Shown piece by piece: positions 1-6,114 of a DNA stretch of 9,125 bases. The notes under the pieces were generated by a model, which saw only the letters and a program-made list of their open reading frames with translations, was not told the DNA's origin and made no database searches. The stretch spans positions 1 through 9,125 of the forward strand of contig CALWVC010000053.1 in assembly GCA_944384865.1 (NCBI GenBank), read 5' to 3'. This DNA comes from an uncultured Clostridia bacterium (GTDB lineage Bacteria; Bacillota; Clostridia; Oscillospirales; Acutalibacteraceae). Position numbers and translations under genes: made by a program. Numbering within the stretch: position 1 is the first letter of the stretch; each line of letters starts with the position of its first letter.

Positions 1-189
1 GCATATCCCTTACGTTTTCCCGAAAAGGCACCAAAGGGTACCAAACAGGGTGCCAAATTGCCGGAGGTTTCCAAGCAAGTTCGAGAAATCGGCGTTTTCC
101 TCGCGTTTTCGCGTGTTCCCTCGCATATCAAGCGGATAGACCAAGACCTTAGGAGGGGACCGTTATATCCATTTAACTAAGGGGGCATA
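1..189. other. Gene-poor left edge with repeat cluster and an open plus-strand frame
   Basis: No gene is recognisable here. Plus-strand frame 1 is open from the window edge to a TAA at 178-180 (59 codons, ending LYPFN). The other two plus frames are also open for over 130 bases, so openness alone means little. The inferred peptide is rich in Lys, Arg and Pro and matches no family I know. Three copies of GGYRCCAAA lie at 27-35, 37-45 and 49-57. GCGTTTTC recurs at 92-99 and 103-110. An inverted CCTTAG/CTAAGG pair sits at 147-152 and 177-182. It could be the tail of a gene convergent with scfB, or the edge of an inserted segment. In many Clostridia I would expect secD/secF near this operon, and they are not seen here. 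Confidence 0.3.
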
Positions 190-210
190 AACGCGGCCTT
201 GCCGCGTTAT
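187..210. terminator. Hairpin downstream of scfB, possible bidirectional terminator
   Basis: An 8-bp GC-rich stem pairs AACGCGGC (190-197) with GCCGCGTT (201-208) around a 3-base loop, and two more pairs form across a single bulge. It starts 14 bases past the scfB stop, where an operon-end terminator is expected. On the minus strand only a very short T run follows. On the plus strand a T run (216-221) comes several bases later. It may serve both scfB and a convergent reading frame ending at 180. The weak U tract keeps confidence moderate. Confidence 0.4.
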
Positions 211-223
211 CAATTGTTTTTAC

Positions 224-1585
224 TTATTCCTGTTCCGCCAACGCCGCTTTCAGCATAATCGCACATTCCAGCCGTTTACGTTCCAGCTCACAGGAAACCT
301 CATGTTGCTGCAAAATACCGCCGGCATATTGCTGTGAATTGGCATTACAGCCACCGCTGCAGTAAAACCGCGCCCAACAATCCCGGCAGTGCGGTTTATT
401 AAAAACATTCGCCTTGGAAAACGCCTGTTTCATCGCAGGGTCAATAACGCCTTCATCCAGCGTTCCCATTTTAAAGCCGTCAATTCCCACAAATTGATGA
501 CATGGATAAATATCCCCCTCCGGGGTAACGGCCACATACTCATTACCGCAGGAGCAGCCGCGCAACCGTTTAATTGCACACGGCCCCTGATCTAAATCGA
601 GCATAAAGTGAAAGAAGTTAATACTGTTTCCGGATTTTCTGATTTTAATGATTTCCTTAGCAAGCCGTTCATATTCCTGTGCTACTGCCGGAACATCTTC
701 TAATTTGAGCGAATAAGGCACGTTCGGATCAGAAACAACCGGCTCGATGGAAATCTGATCGAAGCCCAATTCATATAAGTGCAGAACATCTTTGGAAAAA
801 TCCAGATTTTTGCGGGTAAATGTACCCCGAACATAATATTGCTGTCCATTTCGGCGCCGGACCAGTTCCTGAAATTTTGGAACAATAATATCGTAACAGC
901 CTTTTCCATTCGGCGTCACCCGCAAACTGTCGTTAATTTCCTTACGTCCATCAATCGAAAGAACCACATTGTCCATCTCCCGATTGATATAATCCATGAT
1001 GTCATCGTCCAGTAAAAGGCCGTTCGTCGTAACCGTAAATCGAAATTTTTTTTGATATTCCGCCTCTTTCGAACGGGCATATTCCACAATCTGTTTGACA
1101 ACATCAAAGTTCATCAGCGGTTCGCCGCCGAAAAAATCTACCTCCAGATTTCTGCGGTTTCCGGAATTATTCAATAGAAAATCAATCGCTTTTTTCCCGA
1201 CTTCCAGCGGCATCAGCTTTCTGCCATGGCCAAAATCTCCTTTGGCTGCAAAGCAATAATCACACCGCAGATTGCAGTCATGGGCAATATGCAGACACAT
1301 CGCTTTGACCGGGGCCGGTGCGATCTTCCCGATAAACTGATCATAATCGTCTTCTGTGTGCAGCAACCCATCCTGTACTAAGGTATACAACTCATCATAA
1401 GCTTCCGACACCTCGTCCCGGCTGTAATCCGACAATGCCACATAAGCCTCTTCCGGACAGCGCGCAGGCATCTGTGCACTCGTGAAATCCATTAAACGAA
1501 AGCTCAGGTCATCCAGCACATGCACCGCGCCGCTGCAAACGTCCAGCACAATATTATAATGATTTAAAGAAAATTTATGTATCAT
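224..1585 (-). CDS. scfB: SCIFF peptide maturase, radical SAM/SPASM thioether-forming enzyme
   Basis: This 453-residue enzyme is expected to use S-adenosylmethionine and iron-sulfur clusters to form a Cys-to-Thr (alpha-carbon) thioether in the ScfA peptide encoded just upstream. The N-terminal ~90 residues fit a winged-helix RiPP recognition element that holds the leader. The radical SAM motif CxxxCxxC is at C104, C108 and C111, followed by GGEP at 153-156. The C-terminal third carries the SPASM cysteines for auxiliary clusters: C336, C344, C346, C362, C400, C403, C409, C413 and C432. The start is taken as ATG at 1585 because AGGA (1593-1596) sits 7 bases upstream and known maturases begin MIHK. 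A TTG further upstream (1616-1618) would add 11 residues but falls inside a hairpin. It is last in the yajC operon. The family assignment is near certain; the substrate pairing is inferred from adjacency. Confidence 0.96.
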   Translation of the reverse strand: MIHKFSLNHYNIVLDVCSGAVHVLDDLSFRLMDFTSAQMPARCPEEAYVALSDYSRDEVSEAYDELYTLVQDGLLHTEDDYDQFIGKIAPAPVKAMCLHIAHDCNLRCDYCFAAKGDFGHGRKLMPLEVGKKAIDFLLNNSGNRRNLEVDFFGGEPLMNFDVVKQIVEYARSKEAEYQKKFRFTVTTNGLLLDDDIMDYINREMDNVVLSIDGRKEINDSLRVTPNGKGCYDIIVPKFQELVRRRNGQQYYVRGTFTRKNLDFSKDVLHLYELGFDQISIEPVVSDPNVPYSLKLEDVPAVAQEYERLAKEIIKIRKSGNSINFFHFMLDLDQGPCAIKRLRGCSCGNEYVAVTPEGDIYPCHQFVGIDGFKMGTLDEGVIDPAMKQAFSKANVFNKPHCRDCWARFYCSGGCNANSQQYAGGILQQHEVSCELERKRLECAIMLKAALAEQE

Positions 1586-1617
1586 AACACAATCCTGTCT
1601 TTTCAACCACGACAGCA

Positions 1618-1648
1618 AATCAGGCGGACCAAATCTGTCCGCCTGATT
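1618..1648 (-). terminator. 12-bp hairpin between scfA and scfB, likely attenuator or mRNA stabiliser
   Basis: A perfect 12-bp stem pairs 1618-1629 with 1637-1648 around a 7-base loop. It fills the 79-base gap between the scfA stop and the scfB start. On the transcribed strand only three T residues follow it, too few for an efficient intrinsic terminator. It therefore probably allows partial read-through or protects the 3' end of the scfA message. Either would yield more precursor peptide than enzyme, as RiPP systems usually need. Confidence 0.6.
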
Positions 1649-1664
1649 GACAGCATGTTTAAAA

Positions 1665-1802
1665 TTATTTCTCGCACTTCTGGTTTGCCACTGTGCAGGA
1701 GGTCTTGCACGCCGACTGGCAAGAAGTTTGACACTCGCTGCAGCCGCCCTTGGCAGCCGTTTGTTTCAGATTCACTTTGTTGAGCGTTTTAATATGTTTC
1801 AT
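1665..1802 (-). CDS. scfA: SCIFF precursor peptide (six cysteines in forty-five residues)
   Basis: A 45-residue peptide read from ATG at 1802, beginning MKHIKTLNKVNLKQ, which is the conserved leader of the SCIFF family. The core has exactly six cysteines at 21, 24, 28, 32, 36 and 43, in the pattern CSEC, CQSAC, KTSCT and a final KCEK. It is the ribosomally made substrate of ScfB. In the Clostridium thermocellum homologue (CteA/CteB) the thioether was reported between Cys32 and Thr37, and both residues are present at these positions here. AAAGGG at 1813-1818 serves as ribosome binding site, and the gene starts 24 bases after the upstream membrane-protein gene. The biological role of mature SCIFF is unknown; no dedicated protease or exporter gene is visible in this window. 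Confidence 0.97.
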   Translation of the reverse strand: MKHIKTLNKVNLKQTAAKGGCSECQTSCQSACKTSCTVANQKCEK

Positions 1803-1826
1803 TTTCAAACATCCCTTTCAGATTCA

Positions 1827-2225
1827 TTAAATCAATTTTTTACGCCTTTTCAGGTTGACTCCAAGAATACCGCCCAAGCCGGCGCATAAAACTGTTACAA
1901 CCAATTTGATCAGCGTCTGTATCGTCACGCTCTGCGGGTTGATTGCCAGTGAAACCAGTAAAATCAACGCAAACAGAACAACGCCGACAACCATACCGAT
2001 CAGTAAACCGTTTTTCCCATACAACTTCGAAGCGGTAAAACCCGCTGCAACAGCACCCAAAACCAGCGCTGTCAATGAGAACACTGTCACCAAAAAATCA
2101 GAAACGTCATAAGCGGCTAAAATTGCCGCGAACAACACCATGCATAAAGCTGTCAATAGCAGACCAACTGCAACGCCAATTCCCAAAGGCTTTATATACG
2201 CCATCCAGCCGTCGCTTTTTTTCAT
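1827..2225 (-). CDS. TIGR04086-type four-helix membrane protein
   Basis: A small hydrophobic protein of 132 residues with four predicted membrane helices, at roughly 13-38, 44-66, 72-94 and 102-123, and a basic C-terminal tail (KRRKK). Size, helix layout and position between yajC and scfA match the TIGR04086 family of uncharacterised clostridial membrane proteins. No catalytic residues stand out. Glycine-rich segments within the helices suggest tight helix packing. The start is uncertain: ATG at 2225 is chosen, but an in-frame TTG at 2234 (adding MSE) has an equally weak G-rich upstream site. It is presumably co-transcribed with yajC, scfA and scfB. A role in export or processing of SCIFF is tempting but rests only on context. 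Confidence 0.85.
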   Translation of the reverse strand: MKKSDGWMAYIKPLGIGVAVGLLLTALCMVLFAAILAAYDVSDFLVTVFSLTALVLGAVAAGFTASKLYGKNGLLIGMVVGVVLFALILLVSLAINPQSVTIQTLIKLVVTVLCAGLGGILGVNLKRRKKLI

Positions 2226-2246
2226 CTCGCTCAAATACGCCGCCCC

Positions 2247-2287
2247 CGCTTATCTGAAATATTCTATTTCAATATATGCGGTAAGCG
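2247..2287 (-). other. Imperfect hairpin between yajC and the TIGR04086 gene
   Basis: Two coaxial stems can form: CGCTTA (2247-2252) with TAAGCG (2282-2287), and TGAAAT (2255-2260) with ATTTCA (2266-2271) around a 5-base loop, separated by an asymmetric internal loop. It occupies most of the 77-base spacer and lacks a T tract, so an mRNA-processing or stabilising element is more likely than a terminator. Confidence 0.35.
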
Positions 2288-2302
2288 ACCTATTCAGAAC
2301 AG

Positions 2303-2656
2303 TTATTTTTCGACCGGCTCTTCTTCCTTCTTTTTCTTCCAGCCAAAACGTTTAACCGGCTTGTCCTCCTGTATATCCTCATGTACCGTGAAATTCTGCT
2401 GCAACGCCCACTTGGCAACCCGGATCTTTGCCCGGTCAGGGCCGGATTCAATAATGAAAGATTCTTCTTTCATTGCAATGATTTTACCATAAATGCCGCC
2501 GATCGTCAAGATTTCATCCCCGACCTGCACATTATCGCGCATTTTCGCTTCGGCTTTTTGCTTTTTTCTTTGCGGCCGAATCAGGATAAAATACATTGCG
2601 GCACCGATAACGACTACATATACAATTAAAACCAGAATGCTGCTTGAACCTTCCAA
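2303..2656 (-). CDS. yajC: Preprotein translocase subunit YajC
   Basis: YajC is the small accessory membrane subunit that associates with SecDF and the SecYEG channel. This 117-residue protein has one membrane helix at about 7-26, followed directly by the family hallmark IRPQRKKQK (26-34). Then comes a cytoplasmic domain containing VGDEILTIGGIYGKI, also a family signature. The C terminus is a charged low-complexity tail (KKKKEEEPVEK). The start is assigned to TTG at 2656 because a consensus GGAGGT (2664-2669) lies 7 bases upstream; the longer frame from TTG at 2671 would read through that site. It is the first gene of the operon with the TIGR04086 protein and the SCIFF pair. The weak TTG start may limit its level. 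Confidence 0.95.
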   Translation of the reverse strand: MEGSSSILVLIVYVVVIGAAMYFILIRPQRKKQKAEAKMRDNVQVGDEILTIGGIYGKIIAMKEESFIIESGPDRAKIRVAKWALQQNFTVHEDIQEDKPVKRFGWKKKKEEEPVEK

Positions 2657-2663
2657 ACCTGTT

Positions 2664-2669
2664 ACCTCC
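2664..2669 (-). promoter_or_regulatory. Ribosome binding site fixing the yajC start
   Basis: GGAGGT on the minus strand, 7 bases from the TTG at 2656. A start at 2671 would place this site inside the coding region, so it supports the shorter protein. Confidence 0.8.
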
Positions 2670-2686
2670 AAGAATAGAATATAAAT

Positions 2687-2715
2687 ATTATAACGAAAAC
2701 CGTTGCCAAATGCAA
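2687..2715 (-). promoter_or_regulatory. Sigma-A type promoter of the yajC-scfB operon
   Basis: A perfect TATAAT -10 box (2687-2692) and a partial -35 box TTGCAT (2710-2715) are separated by exactly 17 bases on the minus strand. Transcription should start near 2680, about 24 bases before the yajC start. It lies just past the terminator of the preceding gene, so the operon is probably an independent unit. Confidence 0.75.
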
Positions 2716-2725
2716 GAGATTTTGC

Positions 2726-2758
2726 AAAAATGATGCCGGATTCAATGATCCGGCATCA
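2726..2758 (-). terminator. Intrinsic terminator after the P-loop NTPase gene
   Basis: A perfect 11-bp stem pairs 2731-2741 with 2748-2758 (TGATGCCGGAT and its complement) around a 6-base loop. On the minus strand it is followed immediately by five T residues (2726-2730). It begins 20 bases beyond the stop of the P-loop gene, a textbook rho-independent terminator separating the pgi-side transcript from the yajC operon. Confidence 0.9.
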
Positions 2759-2778
2759 CAATATTTAAAATCTAACCT

Positions 2779-3195
2779 TTAAATTTTCCGGGCAAATTCA
2801 AAAATCCTGTCCGGCAGGTCGCTCTCATCACAGGAAAGCGTAAAGGTAAAACGGGTATTGGATTCCTCAGCCAAAGCTGAAACTCTAGAAATAAAATCTG
2901 CCACCAGGTCATAATCCCGCCCAATAATCCGCAGCGTGGCGTCACCGAAAATATCCGTAACGTCATAGTTTCCGGCGCAGATCCCACTTAAAAAACCATA
3001 ATAAGCGTCATAGCCGCTAATGCCGTAAACCTCGGCGTCCACCAGTCTTGCAGACGAAGTAATATCATAAGTGAGGGTGTTGCCCTTTTCAATGCAAACG
3101 ACGTTGCCCTTGGAACTCTGAACCGCATCATTCACACATTCGATTAGATGTTTGGTCTTGCCCGAACCCCGTTTGCCGATGATCAGAGATATCAT
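2779..3195 (-). CDS. Small P-loop NTPase of unknown function
   Basis: A 138-residue protein beginning MISLIIGKRGSGKTKHL, with a Walker A motif GxxGxGKT at residues 7-14 directly after the first beta strand, so nucleotide binding is nearly certain. No convincing Walker B is seen; the strand ending FTLSCDESDLP (about 120-130) is the best candidate for an acidic partner. The protein is too short for a typical ABC or AAA ATPase. Similar short clostridial proteins have been labelled generically as ATP-binding or PilT-like, a label the sequence does not support in detail. The start is ATG at 3195, not ATG at 3204, because AAGGGG abuts the latter but is 9 bases from the former. It lies 81 bases after pgi and may share its transcript. 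Function unknown. Confidence 0.8.
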   Translation of the reverse strand: MISLIIGKRGSGKTKHLIECVNDAVQSSKGNVVCIEKGNTLTYDITSSARLVDAEVYGISGYDAYYGFLSGICAGNYDVTDIFGDATLRIIGRDYDLVADFISRVSALAEESNTRFTFTLSCDESDLPDRIFEFARKI

Positions 3196-3204
3196 TTTGT
3201 CCAT

Positions 3205-3210
3205 CCCCTT
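3205..3210 (-). promoter_or_regulatory. Ribosome binding site fixing the P-loop gene start
   Basis: AAGGGG on the minus strand touches the ATG at 3204, leaving no room for initiation there, but is 9 bases from the ATG at 3195. It therefore selects the second methionine. Confidence 0.7.
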
Positions 3211-3225
3211 ATAAAATTTTATTGT

Positions 3226-3257
3226 AAAACCGCCTTTAACCGCCGGCGGTTAAAACC
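3226..3257 (-). repeat. 20-bp perfect palindrome with a competing third arm
   Basis: TTTAACCGCCGGCGGTTAAA (3235-3254) is a perfect palindrome in the gap between pgi and the P-loop gene. On the transcribed strand a third copy of GGCGGTTTT follows at 3226-3234. The AACCGCC arm (3245-3251) can therefore pair with either copy, giving two mutually exclusive hairpins. The distal pairing leaves a short T-containing tail and could act as a weak pgi terminator. As DNA the palindrome could be an operator for a dimeric regulator. Which role is real cannot be settled from the sequence. Confidence 0.55.
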
Positions 3258-3276
3258 AAAACAGCCTGTTGAATAT

Positions 3277-4617
3277 TTATTTGTGTAATCGTTTCTCCAG
3301 TTCCGCCTTAGCTGATTCATAGCCGGGTTTGCCCAACAGCGCAAACATATTGCTCTTATAATTCTCCACGCCGGGCTGATTAAACGGATTCACACCCAAC
3401 ATATACCCGGAAATCGCACAGGCTTTTTCAAAGAAATAAATCAGATAACCCAGTTCAAACTCATCCGCCTTGTCAATATGAACCACCAGATTCGGCACAC
3501 CCCCGTCAGTATGCGCCAAAATTGTGCCTTCGTAGGCCTTCTGATTGACAAAGGACATCGGCTTATCCGCCAGAAAATTCAAACCGTCCCCATCCTGTTC
3601 TTCTGTTTTCAGAACCAGTTCTTTCTCGGGCTTGTCGATGCACACAACCGTTTCAAACAACAGCCGAACCCCATCCTGAATATACTGACCCAGCGAATGC
3701 AAATCAGTAGAAAAGATCGCCGACGAAGGAAACAGACCTTTGTGATCTTTCCCCTCGCTCTCACCGTAAAGCTGTTTGAACCATTCCGCCATCATGGTAA
3801 AGCGCGGCTCATAGCATACCAGCATCTCTACAGACTTGCCCTTTCTTGCAAGAATCTGTCTGGTTGCCGCATATTTATAACAATCATTGGTATTGACACA
3901 GGGCACACTGTAAGCCTCTCTGGCAGCCGCAGCGCCGCGCATCAGAGCATCGATATCGCAACCCGCAACAGCAATCGGCAGCAACCCCACGGCGGTCAAG
4001 ACGGAAAAACGACCGCCCACATCGTCAGGAATCACAAAAGTCTCATATCCCTGGGCATCAGCCAATGCCTTCAATGTACCCCTAGCCTTATCGGTAGTAC
4101 AGTAAATCCGACTTTTTGCGCCGTCTTTTCCGTATTTATTCTCAAGATACTCCCGGAACACACGAAACGCGATCGCAGGTTCAGTCGTTGTGCCGGATTT
4201 GGAAATCACATTGACCGACACATCCCGCCCCTCACAGATTTCCAGTAAATCTGTCAATGCATCTGAGCTGATACTGTTACCGGCAAAATAAATATCCGGC
4301 GTATCCTTTTTCTTGTTGTTATAATAAGGAGATTTCAAAAACTCGATCGCTGCTCTGGCGCCCAGATATGAACCGCCAATACCGATCACAATTAAAACGT
4401 CAGTATCGGAGATAATCTTCTGCGCAGCCTGTTTGATTCTGGCAAACTCGGCCTGATCATAGTCCACCGGCAAATCTACCCAACCGAGAAAATCGTTGCC
4501 CAGACCAGATCTGGAGTGTAGCTGCTCATGTGCCGCCTGAACCTGCGGCTGCATGGCCTCTAACTCATAATCATGAATAAACGGCGCAGCAAAATCACCG
4601 TTAAATTGTACTGCCAT
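3277..4617 (-). CDS. pgi: Glucose-6-phosphate isomerase
   Basis: This 446-residue enzyme interconverts glucose 6-phosphate and fructose 6-phosphate in glycolysis and gluconeogenesis in the cytoplasm. Its length matches the short bacterial form. The first SIS domain has GIGGSYLGARA (79-89) and the phosphate-binding SKSGTTTEPAIAFR (139-152). DDVGGRFSVLTAVGL (198-212) is the family signature. By family comparison, the catalytic Glu is E286 in GESEGK, the ring-opening His is H307 in TDLHSLGQ, and the C-terminal Lys is K421 in NPFNQPGVENYK; all are present. The start is ATG at 4617, with GGAGG (4625-4629) 7 bases upstream. It has its own promoter at 4660-4688 and is followed by the P-loop gene. 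Nothing suggests an inactive enzyme. Confidence 0.98.
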   Translation of the reverse strand: MAVQFNGDFAAPFIHDYELEAMQPQVQAAHEQLHSRSGLGNDFLGWVDLPVDYDQAEFARIKQAAQKIISDTDVLIVIGIGGSYLGARAAIEFLKSPYYNNKKKDTPDIYFAGNSISSDALTDLLEICEGRDVSVNVISKSGTTTEPAIAFRVFREYLENKYGKDGAKSRIYCTTDKARGTLKALADAQGYETFVIPDDVGGRFSVLTAVGLLPIAVAGCDIDALMRGAAAAREAYSVPCVNTNDCYKYAATRQILARKGKSVEMLVCYEPRFTMMAEWFKQLYGESEGKDHKGLFPSSAIFSTDLHSLGQYIQDGVRLLFETVVCIDKPEKELVLKTEEQDGDGLNFLADKPMSFVNQKAYEGTILAHTDGGVPNLVVHIDKADEFELGYLIYFFEKACAISGYMLGVNPFNQPGVENYKSNMFALLGKPGYESAKAELEKRLHK

Positions 4618-4659
4618 TTGACATCCTCCAATAAAATTGCTATATTTTCTGTTTATTTC

Positions 4660-4688
4660 ATTTTACAATAAACCCAGGATCATTGCAA
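4660..4688 (-). promoter_or_regulatory. Sigma-A type promoter of pgi
   Basis: The -35 box TTGCAA (4683-4688) and -10 box TAAAAT (4660-4665) are spaced by exactly 17 bases on the minus strand, about 40 bases upstream of the pgi start. The gap 4689-4783 behind it shows no strong terminator for the carboxypeptidase gene, only a 5-bp stem (4752-4764) without a T run. Read-through from upstream into pgi is therefore possible. Confidence 0.65.
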
Positions 4689-4783
4689 TAGAAAAACGTG
4701 AATTTATTAAAAAAATCATAAACCCTATATCCAACGATCAACGTATTCATCATTCTTGCAGAATATCAAAATGTGAAATTCTT

Positions 4784-6028
4784 TTACAACGTCAGAAACT
4801 GTGCGAACAGTCTGGAAAAACAAAAACTCCAATTTATTTTCTCTACGCTTTCTACCGTGCATACGTTATAGACAGCTGCTTCTTCACCATCCACCAAAAC
4901 CCGGACGCTTCCGACTTTCTGGCCTTCCTGCACAGGCGCCTGCACAGATTCATCCAACGACAATTCTGTTGTCACTCCGGATGCACCGCCCTTTTTCACC
5001 AACTGATTTTGAATTGGGCCCACATCAATCTGCACACTCTGTTTTTGTCCCTTAACGACTCGAATATCCTGTAACTGCGCTACATCGAATTCGGGCGTAA
5101 CAATGCCCCAGTTGGCAAATCCATAGTCCAGAAGCTTCTTGCCGCCGGTAAACCGCTCGTTGGAGGATTCACCGTGCATGACCACGGCAATCAGTTCCAT
5201 TCCGTCCCGTTTGGCGGTTGCCGCCAGACAGAACCCCGCTTTATCAGTCGTTCCGGTTTTCAGACCGGTAGCGCCCATATAATACCGGACCAGCTTATTG
5301 GTATTGACCAATTGGGTCGCACCGTCCCGCAAGCTGTCCATCCAAATCGTAGAATACTTTTTAATCGTATCATGGCGGATCAATTCCCGGGCCATAATCG
5401 CTACGTCCCGTGCGCTGGTCATATGCCCGTCTTCATCCAGTCCGCAGGCGTTGCGGAACGTGGTATCCTCCATACCCAGTTCCTGCGCCCGCTGGTTCAT
5501 CATCGCTACAAAGCCTTCTTCACTGCCCGCAACATACTCGGCCAGCGCTACGCTGGCGTCGTTGGCAGAACCCACCGCAGCCGCTTTGAGTAACTCGTCC
5601 ACTGTCATGGTCTCTCCCGGCTTCAGCCAGATCTGAGACCCGCCCATAGACGCAGCGTGTTCTGAAGTTTCCACCTTATCAGACAATGTGATTTTCCCAT
5701 TATCCACCGCCTCCACCACCAGCAGCATCGTCATAATTTTAGTGATAGAAGCAGGAGACAGTTTCTCCCGCGCGTTATTTTCATGCAAAATATTGCCGGT
5801 AGAGGCCTCCATTAACGCCACCGACGTTGCCTTCACATCCGGCGCGGAAGTCATCGGCACTGTCGCAGCAGTTTCCGACGGCTCCTCCAGCAAATCATCA
5901 GAATAATACTCGGTAGCAATCAAGCCGTTTACGCTCTGGACATATGGCTGCTCGCTGACGTCCGCACGCGCACAGATGCTAAACGCAAACATAAAAACCA
6001 ACACACAGCACAATACCTTTTTTTGCAT
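4784..6028 (-). CDS. D-alanyl-D-alanine carboxypeptidase (DacF/PBP5-type, S11 family)
   Basis: This 414-residue low-molecular-mass penicillin-binding protein removes the terminal D-Ala from peptidoglycan stem pentapeptides outside the membrane. A signal peptide (MQKK plus a hydrophobic stretch) has a likely cleavage after ARA at 20-22. The active-site motifs are complete: SITK with nucleophile S94 and K97, SAN at 154-156, and KTG at 257-259. Residues from about 315 to 392 form the C-terminal beta domain typical of PBP5. The tail from about 398 (INWSFCFSRLFAQFL) resembles the amphipathic membrane anchor. ATG at 6028 has AAAAGGGTG upstream, but that site lies in a hairpin (6034-6082). It follows the class A PBP gene by 86 bases, so both likely act on the wall together. 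DacA, DacB and DacF cannot be told apart here, so no symbol is given. Confidence 0.95.
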   Translation of the reverse strand: MQKKVLCCVLVFMFAFSICARADVSEQPYVQSVNGLIATEYYSDDLLEEPSETAATVPMTSAPDVKATSVALMEASTGNILHENNAREKLSPASITKIMTMLLVVEAVDNGKITLSDKVETSEHAASMGGSQIWLKPGETMTVDELLKAAAVGSANDASVALAEYVAGSEEGFVAMMNQRAQELGMEDTTFRNACGLDEDGHMTSARDVAIMARELIRHDTIKKYSTIWMDSLRDGATQLVNTNKLVRYYMGATGLKTGTTDKAGFCLAATAKRDGMELIAVVMHGESSNERFTGGKKLLDYGFANWGIVTPEFDVAQLQDIRVVKGQKQSVQIDVGPIQNQLVKKGGASGVTTELSLDESVQAPVQEGQKVGSVRVLVDGEEAAVYNVCTVESVEKINWSFCFSRLFAQFLTL

Positions 6029-6033
6029 AAAAC

Positions 6034-6082
6034 AACACCCTTTTATTCAAATATACAATCAAGTATATGATAAAAGGGTGTT
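6034..6082 (-). promoter_or_regulatory. Hairpin sequestering the carboxypeptidase ribosome binding site
   Basis: A perfect 13-bp stem pairs 6034-6046 with 6070-6082 (AACACCCTTTTAT and its complement). It is capped by an inner 6-bp stem, ATATAC (6051-6056) with GTATAT (6063-6068), around a 6-base loop. On the transcribed strand the 3' arm contains AAAAGGGTG, the only Shine-Dalgarno candidate for the gene starting at 6028, 7 bases before its ATG. The structure could regulate translation (thermometer, protein or small-RNA target). It could also act as an intercistronic attenuator, since a short TTTT follows. Confidence 0.65.
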
Positions 6083-6114
6083 TGTACATACCGATTTCAA
6101 TAAAATTGACAAAT

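Noticed and set aside
1..180. A genuine plus-strand protein fragment ending at 180
   Set aside because: The frame is open but all three plus frames are open over most of this stretch, no family is recognisable and no start is in view; it is kept only as a description of the region.
1829..1870. Separate promoter for scfA inside the TIGR04086 gene
   Set aside because: TTGGAG and TAAAAA at a 16-base spacing are poor matches and AT-rich chance is likely; operon transcription explains expression.
1647..1889. Plus-strand 80-codon frame covering the scfA region
   Set aside because: The minus strand encodes a textbook SCIFF peptide here, so the plus frame is a shadow.
3478..4248. A 256-codon open frame on the plus strand opposite pgi
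   Set aside because: It lies wholly antisense to a clear pgi gene, has no good ribosome binding site and resembles no protein; it is a shadow of the coding strand's codon pattern.
4689..4783. Terminator for the carboxypeptidase gene
   Set aside because: Only a 5-bp stem around 4752-4764 is visible and the T-rich stretch is not adjacent to a stable hairpin.
5174..5593. Plus-strand frame opposite the carboxypeptidase gene
   Set aside because: It is antisense to an intact enzyme with all catalytic motifs and shows no family resemblance or initiation signal.
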